A stretch of 64,000 bases of DNA from Stenogyne calaminthoides (lineage: Eukaryota > Streptophyta > Magnoliopsida > Lamiales > Lamiaceae): assembly GCA_037126765.1 (NCBI GenBank), contig JBBCBC010000022.1:3782001-3846000 (forward strand), written 5' to 3'. The position numbers were made by a program, and so were the translations under genes. Numbering within the stretch: the stretch's first letter is position 1; every line of letters begins with the position of its first letter. Of the stretch, positions 25,570-34,600 are shown in pieces. The notes beneath the pieces are model-generated. The model ran no database searches. It worked only from the letters and a program-made list of their open reading frames with translations, and was not told where the DNA came from.

Positions 25570-26279
25570 GTTTGGCGGAGTATCTTGCCCATTAATTGGG
25601 TAGTGGATCGTGATCGATCATGTTTTTTCACGTTATAGGGGTTTCACGGACCCCGACAACTTAGTGGAAGTGAGATGCTCATCACGCGTTGGCGATCTTT
25701 CACGAGTGGCGGTGAAGCGTGGGAAGGCGTCTTTGTCTTTTGAAGACCAATTTTAATTTTAAGAGATATTCTTTATGTTCCCTATTTTTCGGAAAAACCT
25801 TATTTGATTTCTAAACTATTTATTGATGGATATTATATTCGTTTTTAATAAACATATTCTTTGTTTTGCGTAACGATGTGATTATTGTCATGGAATTTTG
25901 GAACAATCTCTATATTATTAGCTTTGTCACACCACTCACATAATGCATCGTTAACACATCTCTTTATTTCATGTAAAAGCATTGGGATGTATTGAGCGAG
26001 ACAACTTCTTTGGCACCTAAAGATTAGGTCATATTAACCCAAAAGTTAAAGGTTGGTTCAAGATGGTTCATTGGTCTCTCAGTTGAACCATTTCGACTCA
26101 CGAATCATCTTGGAAGAATAAATGACAGAGGGCATTGGAGCGAGGGCTTAAGTGGAAATGTGAAAATGGATTCTGGCGATGTGTGGTCCAGTACAAATCA
26201 AAGCTGAAGGTAGCTACGATATTTCGTTATGTTTGTCGATGATTACTCACCTTCTGAATCATTTTCTAATGAAGCATAA
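25570..26279 (+). pseudogene. Protease and integrase N-terminal part of family-A element
   Basis: Near 25600 the sequence reads V-V-D-x-D-R, at the position of the protease V-V-D-[ST]-G motif. Around 25990-26150 comes the gag-pre-integrase segment (LGHIN-type words, DGSL). At 26179-26278 the frame CGPVQIKAEGSYDIS ... LMKHK is the start of the integrase core, in which the first catalytic Asp of DDYS is shifted. The gap cuts the domain. Confidence 0.8.
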
Positions 26280-26779
26280 NNNNNNNNNNNNNNNNNNNNN
26301 NNNNNNNNNNNNNNNNNNNNNNNNNNNNNNNNNNNNNNNNNNNNNNNNNNNNNNNNNNNNNNNNNNNNNNNNNNNNNNNNNNNNNNNNNNNNNNNNNNNN
26401 NNNNNNNNNNNNNNNNNNNNNNNNNNNNNNNNNNNNNNNNNNNNNNNNNNNNNNNNNNNNNNNNNNNNNNNNNNNNNNNNNNNNNNNNNNNNNNNNNNNN
26501 NNNNNNNNNNNNNNNNNNNNNNNNNNNNNNNNNNNNNNNNNNNNNNNNNNNNNNNNNNNNNNNNNNNNNNNNNNNNNNNNNNNNNNNNNNNNNNNNNNNN
26601 NNNNNNNNNNNNNNNNNNNNNNNNNNNNNNNNNNNNNNNNNNNNNNNNNNNNNNNNNNNNNNNNNNNNNNNNNNNNNNNNNNNNNNNNNNNNNNNNNNNN
26701 NNNNNNNNNNNNNNNNNNNNNNNNNNNNNNNNNNNNNNNNNNNNNNNNNNNNNNNNNNNNNNNNNNNNNNNNNNNNNNN
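26280..26779. other. Assembly gap (500 N)
   Basis: Exactly 500 N, the usual placeholder for a gap of unknown size. Left of it is copia integrase; right of it is Ty3/gypsy gag-protease. So the two flanks are different elements, and the missing DNA must hold at least the rest of the copia element and the 5' part of the gypsy element. Confidence 0.98.
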
Positions 26780-26939
26780 GAGAACATTGTAAGGTCATTG
26801 AATCTGGAGTGAGGGTACGAGGTACGATGGGCTTGAAAGCACGCCTTTTCTTTATGATGAAAGAAGGTATACGAGTGAGATCATGGTTGATACGCTAGGC
26901 GGAGTGAAGGCTGGGGAGAAAAAGTGGTCTTAAACCAAG

Positions 26940-27640
26940 GCGCATGAGTTAAACAGGAGAAAAACGGTAATACGAAATGATGGACGGAAATCTTAAACCC
27001 CATTCCACCACCTTTTCCTCAACGCTTGCCGTAAAGGTTTAGATGATAAGTTCGCAAATTTTAGAAAATCTTCAAGAAAGTGACTCTTGAACATTCCTTT
27101 CAGGCAATCGCTGCCGCCTAAAATTTCTCAAAGAAATTGGTCACCAAGAGAAATAAAGATTTGACGAAAGCGTGGAATGATAAGCCTAATGTTGAGTGTG
27201 TCTTATTCCAAAGAAAACTCTCCAAAAAGCCAAAAGATCCGGGCATAACTTTGTTTGTGTGAATTGAGGGTAACGAGAGAAGAGAAACGCCTATGTGGAC
27301 GCTGGTGGAGCATCAATCTCTACGCCTTTTTATCGATTTACAACCGCTTTTGAAACGGGGAGCTCAAAAACCAACGCTCATGAAGTTACAAATCATGATC
27401 GCTCTATCACTTATCCAAAGATAATCAGGAGACGGGTTGAAGATTGACAAGTTTGTATTTCCCGACTTTGTGGTACTAGAAATGGAGGCGAGGATGTTGA
27501 TATACCATTAATTTTGGGACCATCTCTAACTACCCCAAGGACGGTGGTGACACCGGCAAGGTGACCTTTGAAGCTCGATAACGGAAAGAGCTTTGTTTTC
27601 GACCCCTACAAAGCCACGAGGCATACATTGTAGTTTAGGA
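26940..27640 (+). pseudogene. gag end and protease of Ty3/gypsy element
   Basis: Read across frameshifts, this gives the ordered landmarks of Athila/Tat protease. There is a P-F-P-Q-R-L start (about 27000), an I-P-F segment, and RKLSKKPKDPG at about 27210-27245. The catalytic D-A-G-G-A-S-I motif is at 27298 (D-x-G-A-S-I in relatives), followed by RSITYP at about 27400 and FVVLEME at about 27455-27490. The expected I-L-G-R-P-F end is broken near 27500-27530. It processes the gypsy polyprotein in active elements. At least four frameshifts, so not functional as written. Confidence 0.8.
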
Positions 27641-28129
27641 AAGGCAAATCCATCGACAAGTTGAACATTGCGCCCAAGAGAAAATCAGAAATCTTGATCC
27701 TTACTTTCTCATGCTTATATCAATCCTTCATTTGATTGTTACACTAATCCCTTATTTAAAATTAAAAAAGATATACGGGTTATTATAAAAGGTCCCAAGT
27801 TTTACGCAGGTAATGATAGATGATAATCTTATTGTCGAAAAAGATGGAAGATGAGTATCCATTGACGGATGAAATAAATGTGCTTAAGTTGTGTCATTCA
27901 AAAAAGATTTTGGAGAGTGAAATGAACATTTTTAATCCCTTAAACTTTCAATTTTCACTTTATCGATATAGATGCCTTTATCGCATTTTGTCTTGCCTTC
28001 GAGACTTACAAACCAAAAGAAAAGAAATTGAGAAAGATTTTGGGCATTCTTGAGATAAGAGAAAGAAAAGACAAGAAATGACGGTGAGAGAAAATGGATA
28101 CAATTTTCAGAGAATTCCATCATCCATAA

Positions 28130-28320
28130 GTTATGCAAAGGAGATAGAGGTTATCGGGTCGATCTTTTACGGTAGTCTCCTTGATTTTGAGGCCAAAAGA
28201 TTGAAATACGGGCAAGGAGGATCGATATCCAAGGCCTTCCGATGAGTTGAACGACTCAAGTTTCATTCCAAGATAGACGTTAAACCCAATACTTAACGGG
28301 AGGCAACCCATCTTTATGTG
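28130..28320 (+). pseudogene. C-terminal tail of Ty3/gypsy polyprotein
   Basis: A GQRLK-like word (GCCAAAAGATTGAAA, about 28190) followed by GGGAGGCAACCCA at about 28301 is the typical end of plant Athila/Tat polyproteins. Only about 500 bp separate it from the protease, where some 3 kb of RT, RNase H and integrase would be expected. Confidence 0.6.
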
Positions 28321-30216
28321 CTTTTTATGTGTTTATCTTGTTTGTTTGATCTTGTTTTGGCAAAGGTTGTTTTTTGTAGGTTTTGGCGGGTCGTGTGACG
28401 AGGCTTAGTGAAGATATCGAGCTTAAAGAAAAAGATACGTGCGAAGGAAAAACTTTAGGTATAAGCACCTTTCCCCAAACTTAGAATTGCTTAGTAAAGT
28501 CTAAGTCAGTGGTGTTTCATCTTTTTACGATTTTTTACATTTGCAATCCCATGGCCAAGAATTTCGCTTTTTTGAGGATCTTGGCGGATGTTCACCTTTT
28601 TGGCAACTTTTTGGGGCTTAATTGGTGATATATACTTGTACGAAGTTTTGCCTTGGTGTTTGGTTCGGGGAGTTGAGTTTGATTTACTTGTCTATATTTT
28701 TGGGTGCAAAAGTCATAAGGTGCTTATGAAAAGACGCTTGGTGCAATTTACGGTAAATCATTTTTTTCCAAACTTAGAATTGCTTATCAATGTTAAAATT
28801 TGGAGGAGGGTAAATAAAAGATATTGACGCTTCATTTGCACCTCCGTACACCATTGTTCTACTTGGTTGAGGGTAATTACTTGCTGGTGCATTGTGCTAT
28901 ATTTTTGGATGATTTTTGTGGTATTTATGTTCCTTGATATTGAGTATTGTGATGGATGTTTTGTATGTGATGTTGAGACTTTTGTCGATGATTGGGTAAA
29001 GTTGTTTGATGTGACGGTGGGGGTTACTTATTGAGGATTGTACTACTTGATTACATGCTTTGAAATTGATAGATCAGTGATGTTGTGACTATTCTCTAAT
29101 GCAAATCTTGAGAGACTGGGGCATTTGAATCATTCATATCATGATTTAAGTTTTTTCTTGAGCGGATCATTCACAAAACGCATGCTAGAACTTTCGCCTG
29201 TCTTTGTCTTGTTTAAGATCACATTTTTGGAAGCGTGTTGAGATGATTGAGGCCATTTTTGGTTTGACGAGTCACTTGGTTCAAATAAATCTCAATTCTA
29301 ACGAATTCAATCCGTAGAAGCCCTTTGAGCCTTTTAAGCCTATTTTTGTTGGTAAGTTATATTGATTTAACCATTTTTACCATTCTTTCTCGAGCCCCAC
29401 TTTGATCTCTATAGACTTGGTAGAGCTTCATGGTTGGTAAATAATGGAAGAACAAAACATAAAACGAAAGGATTTTGAGTTGTCAATGAAATGGTTGAGA
29501 AAAATGAAAAAACGAAAGGTTGAGCAAGAGTGAGAGAAAAATAAGCCTTGAAAAAGAGAAAAAAGACTAGAAGAAAAAACCTTGAAAAATGAAACGAAAA
29601 AGATAAAAATGAAGTAAATGAAGGTTTCAAATGGAGCTTGAAAAGAAAAAATGGCTCCAAAAGAAAAAAAGAAGTGAAAGAAAAGGAAAGTGAATTGGGT
29701 ACTTGTGGAGCTTGAAATGAGAAAAGAAAGCAGGCTGGCAAAGTGAGATTGTGTTCTAAAAATTTTGAGTGATTGATTTACCAATACTTGTTGCTCTACA
29801 AGGAATTTTGAAATACTTTGTCCCAAATTTTACGCCCACCTTTGTCCAAAGAGCCTACATTACCACCTTGTAAAAAACCTCGCTGATTTGATTACCTAAT
29901 CCAAAAGAGTTGATGGAGAATTGAGACGAAAAAGGCGTTTCATGGATGTTGCATGAGTGAATTGATTGAAAGAGTGCAAACACGCCCTTGAAACAAAGTG
30001 AGCTTTGAGTGAATTACTCCATAAGAGAGCGATATAATTTGAACATGTCTTATCTTGATCATTTACATGTTTGATTGTGGTATGAGAATTCATTTGTGAT
30101 TCCTTATTCATTTGATATGATCTTGAAGTCCATTACATGAGTCTTAGTCCACATATTGCATACTTCACAATTCCTCCCCTTGTTTTATTTTTTTTTTTTA
30201 GCTTGGGGACAAGCAA
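28321..30216 (+). other. 3' untranslated region of the gypsy remnant
   Basis: About 1.9 kb without recognisable coding sequence. 29440-29730 is a purine-rich GAAAAAG stretch that opens long antiparallel frames of low complexity. Such long 3' untranslated stretches are common in Athila/Tat elements. Confidence 0.5.
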
Positions 30217-30231
30217 CGCTTTAAGTTTTAG
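30217..30231 (+). other. Possible polypurine tract of gypsy element
   Basis: TTTAAGTTTTAGTGGG lies where related elements have AAGTTTGGGGG just before the LTR. The following TTCATTAGGTGTCGAATTG resembles the TGATACGTGTC-type LTR start. The match is approximate. Confidence 0.4.
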
Positions 30232-31610
30232 TGGGTTCATTAGGTGTCGAATTGCTCAGATTTATGTGATTTTCATGATCAATTTTATAGGAATCCATAC
30301 TTTTATTGAACTAATTTCACTTAATTGTGCTCAAAAACGTGAGAAAGGTCTTGTTTCATTTATTGGGTAGGAAACGAAAGGGAAACGAAAAAGAAAGAAT
30401 TAAAACTGCTTTGATTTAGAAAGAGATTTGAGAAGAAAGTTGAACCACGTGAAGCTCCCTCAAGAGACGGTCGCAACAAAAAAAGAATCAACTCAATCGG
30501 AGTTCGAGCTCGTTATGAAGAAAACGACGACCAAGTCGCACAACCTGCAGTTAACGACCCGGTGCTCGAGTCGAAAGCAACCTTGGCTCAGCATTTTTGG
30601 TCGAGCAGCCATTTTTATACAGTGAGTTCGGCAATCTTGAGCTGCTCGACCCAATTCTGGTCGAGCACAACTGCCGAGTCGAGCAGCCCAAAATGTGAAA
30701 AACGCTGGCAATAATTTTGCCTGCGGCACGACTCCCTTATGGTCGTAGTAGTTGTGCAAGTCGAAAGCACGCCAAACTTGCCGAAGCTTCAGATCCGACC
30801 TAGGGACACGTACAATTGATTCAAAAAGATATAAAAGCTCACAAGTTCGCTTTTTTCACTATTCAAATAGCAAAATGTAAAGATAAGTGAGAGAGCAAGT
30901 TGGGCTATTAGCTTTTTCGCTTGTCTAGTTTATCACAACGAGTTTGGTAAATGGGTAGACGGATAGGTATTGGTTTGATTTGCCGGATTTGAGTTAATTC
31001 AAATCCTATTGCAACGAGAGTTGGGTAGATCGCTAGAATCCCCATATTTCATATTGATTCACTAGCTAGTAACTAGTGTTGAAGATGAAGATATTTACGA
31101 GAGTGATCTCTATGCTACAAGTGGGGAACACACAACGTAGGAGGGAGTAGTTAGTTAGTTAGTTAGTTGAGGACCCTTCCTTTGCAATTACCCTCTGAGA
31201 AAGAGTGAACTCACATCCCGATCTTAGAGTTTAATAAAACCGAACCTAGGCTTACTAAGCACGGGATGGTTGATGAAGAGTGATCGTTTTAGGAGTAATG
31301 ACGAGAGACAACCACCTAGGCAATCGTTAATCGAACATTATCCGAGGATCAACACCAACACCTTCTCACACTCAAAACACAAAACATTTTCATCTATTCG
31401 CCTTTACTTATTTGCTCACTAGTTTATGGTTTTATTAATTGTTTTGCTTAGTTGATAATTGCTTGCTTTTATGTTTCCACATGTTTCAAACTATAATTAT
31501 GCATACAACACATAAAGCAATTGGGCTATATTCCACACCTAGTCCTGCAGGATTGATATTAAACCGGCACTTCAATCTAATTCTCTTATACTTGAGAGGT
31601 TAGTGGTAAG
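30232..31610 (+). repeat. 3' LTR of gypsy element
   Basis: About 1.4 kb. It contains inverted copies of GTCGAGCAGC near 30600-30690, a TATA-like GATATAAAAGCTC at about 30828, and a CCTGCAGGATTGATATTAAA word (about 31543) typical of the end part of plant gypsy LTRs. Both boundaries are estimates: no second copy is in the window to define them. Confidence 0.5.
31148..31168. repeat. (TTAG)n microsatellite
   Basis: TAGTTAGTTAGTTAGTTAG, about five units, inside the gypsy LTR. Confidence 0.8.
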
Positions 31611-31694
31611 AAATCATGCCCACTTCCCATTTAAGAATTTTAAACCAATAGTGAAAATTAGAGCATGTAATAAGGTTCATAGCCCTGAACTTAC

Positions 31695-34600
31695 CCTTTT
31701 TAGGTGGCAGCTTTGGACAGTTAGTACACATAGGATCAATTGTGAACTCTTTAACAGGCTCATCTGTATAATGAGGGACATCAGATTCCCCAAAAACGAA
31801 TTAGCTGCAGCTCTGTCTGCACTTGATCCTTCAGTCGAACGATTAGGAACACTTTCTGATAGATAAAGCATGTCATTGGCTTATGGATGCCCCAAAAATT
31901 GCAGATGAACACGATTCGAAAGAGAGGAGTTTGCAGTTCATGAAAATGTCAACTTGAACACAAATACTAAAATTAAAAAATTTGAAAAAATTATGTGGTT
32001 GTGTTTTCAAGCCTAATCCAAGTTCTCCTCTCAGCCATTGTATTAGACAAAAGCTATCTTTAATACATAAAAGCCATAATACAACTACAACTCGAAAAGC
32101 ATTTGAGGAACTTTTGTAGCTTTTAGGGTTTATATTTTTTAGGCCAGTAATTTCACCAATTTTTGTTTGGTCCACGCTGCTGCTTTTTAAAATTGGTCCC
32201 CGTAAGTTAACCATATTCGATTTATCGCCCAGTGACCAAGAATCGTTGCAGCCCAGGGCCAATTTCATAAGTGGAAATGGCCCTGACCAAAATAGAAAAT
32301 GAGTAGTTATTGGGCTAAAATATATACCCTCTGTCCCGCTTCTTAATTGAATATTTACTATTTGCACGGTTTTTAATGAAGGAGTTGTTTATTATTATTA
32401 AAATGATAAAGTAATGGCATTTTTTCGCAAATCAATGAGATAAAGTTTCGACTTTTAGTGCAAAGATAAAGATATAGTGCTGTAATATCGAGATGTTTGA
32501 GGGGTATATATAAGAGGAAAATAGTTGCTTTATTGCTATTTATGTAAACGCTCAATTAAGTTTTGACGGACCCTTTTGGCAAATGTTCAAATAAGAGCGA
32601 CGAAGTAAGTAATCCCTTATAAAAATATGCACTCAGATCGTAATCGAATGCATATTAATTGAATACTTAAAAGGTTCAATTGAAGTACACGGTGAAAATT
32701 TCAGTACACGGGTGTGTTGTTGACAAAAACAAGGTAATAACTGTAAACACTACACTTGTATTACCTGATGTGTCCTTCCAGTTACCGTTCACACAAAACA
32801 GTGCTTTGTGTTCCATCAGTACTAATTCTAGTGAATTTAGTGCAAGCAGCCTTTCCTTTGATTGATTCCTCCCTTTGAATCATTTTCCACCTGCAAATGT
32901 CCAACATCATGATATTGTAATACTGTTAAGTGCTAAAGCTACTTAGGCCATAAAAAGTGTCCAAAGTTTTAATCACTTATAAATGCTGAATTGCCTAGAT
33001 AATTCACTAGATCAGGAATGGAATCCTATCATCATTACAATAGACTCTCCCCTAACTCATTAGGAGCTACAAATAGTAAAAAATCATGTGCAAATGTGGG
33101 ATAGGATATTCTTTTTAAAATTTTGATATAAGAAACCAGAAATTTTATTAACAAAAATATGATGAAAAAGAATTATAATGAAAAAAAAGTAATACAAGGA
33201 AGCTACAGCGCCCAAATTTAACCAACTCAGATATAGAAAAGAATAAACTCCTGATGACTTAACACCCACCACTTAAAAAGATCTCCTTTCCACACCACCT
33301 CTGAGGCTTCCTCTAGATCCTCAAATTACTACCTCCCTCGCTTTCATATTAATTGTCACTTTTGAGGTTAAATTTATTCAAATTAATTGTCGTTTAAGCC
33401 ATATTTCCAATGCTTTACCTAATTTGACCCAATATATATCCTGTATCCAGCCCTAAATTGAAACTATATTTTTTCCTCACCTATTTGATGGGGAGAGAAG
33501 TGGAAAGAGAAAGATTGGTGGAGGCTAAATCTGTTTTATGTTCCTTGATTCTATACAAAACCTCAAAAGTGACAATCAAAAACAGAGGGAATATTATTCT
33601 TTCTAACCATAAAGACCAATATAAAGTTAGAATATACCTCCACCCACCCACATAATACTTTGTCTTTGTTACTCGTGAACCCACCCACCCCACCCCACCC
33701 ACCCCCAAAAAAAAAATCGTAAATAAGATAGGCAGCTGAAATTGGCAAAGAAAAATTTAACGCCACAGGCTGAGTGAAATGGAACACTCTAAGAAGACAT
33801 GGTCTACACTCACAAACCTTTTTCTATTGACTAAAAGTGTATAAAGTTCAATCAAGCATCTATATAGAGTATAAACCAAAAGCATGTGATCCATTCATAA
33901 AAATTAAATCATAAACATTAATATTCAACAATTTAATTATGAACTTCAAAACCACAAAAAGCAGAAGATTATTAAGGTCTTACCTCCACTGTGCTCTTTC
34001 CTTCGAGCTATAATCTATATTTACATTAGCTTACTTGCTGCAAATAAAATATTTTTTAAGAAAATAGTAGAAAGAACAACAAAATGCTCTTTCAGAAAGA
34101 ACAGGAATCATCAAGCATGGAAAATAGAAGTTAGTGAAAACTGAAATATAAGTACCTCATTCTCAGGAAATACTCCTATCACCCTCGCAATATACTGTTT
34201 CTTAACCTCTCCTGATTCAATCTGAAACAAGATAGTTATGACAGCATCAAAAATCAACAGGTGGCAGCAAAAAGCGAAAAATATGACAGTAACTTATCAA
34301 TTCATAATTAATGTATAACCATAATTTTCCCAAGTGATTATTAATGATTTGGTCAGCAATAAGAAAACTAATAAAACCAGAATACCTGTTGCCTGAAAAT
34401 GTCAGCCTTAGAAGCAGTTCTGGCTAGGATAAGAAGTCCAGAGACCAAGCGATCTAACCGATGAATTGCTGACATGAATATGTCAAGGATATGAGGGAGA
34501 TAAGATGAATACAAATAAAATATTTTGATTGCAATACAAAAAATAGGTATATATATTGTGTAACCATTTCCTGAAAGTATAGGGTGGATGTAGATTATGA

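Larger units (their letters stand above)
21736..26279 (+). mobile_element. Ty1/copia element of family A, plus strand, truncated by the assembly gap
   Basis: It has a 5' LTR (21736-23419), a primer site, a long leader, gag and the start of pol, and stops at the run of N. RT, RNase H and the 3' LTR are not in the window. The internal sequence is homologous to the family-A element at 50990-56313, which supplies the missing part for comparison. It is inserted in a family-B LTR. The left flank is CTAAA; the matching duplication on the right is not visible. Confidence 0.85.
26780..31610 (+). mobile_element. Ty3/gypsy (Athila/Tat-type) remnant, plus strand
   Basis: It has a gag/protease region (26940-27640), a polyprotein C-terminus with the conserved GGGAGGCAACCCA tail signal (28300-28315), a long 3' untranslated stretch, a polypurine-like tract (about 30217-30231) and an LTR to about 31610. 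RT, RNase H and integrase are not found in the roughly 500 bp between protease and C-terminus. It is either a deletion derivative or a non-autonomous gag-protease element. The right end lies in an intron of the pseudouridine synthase gene. Confidence 0.75.

Noticed and set aside
26179..26898. 239-codon open frame across the run of N, and the two antiparallel N-rich frames
   Set aside because: Most of it is undetermined sequence; the two ends belong to different retrotransposons.
29409..29826. Two overlapping minus-strand frames of 110 and 132 codons rich in Phe/Ser/Leu
   Set aside because: They are the reverse of a low-complexity GAAAAAG purine stretch in the gypsy 3' untranslated region; no motif and two frames open at once.
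31873..32367. 164-codon minus-strand frame next to exon 11
   Set aside because: It lies in intron 10, runs into a Stowaway-like MITE and shows no similarity to the synthase; the conserved exon is in another frame.
33563..33787. Gly/Val-rich minus-strand frames around 33480-33790
   Set aside because: They come from a CCACCCACCCC tract in an intron and overlap a MITE arm.
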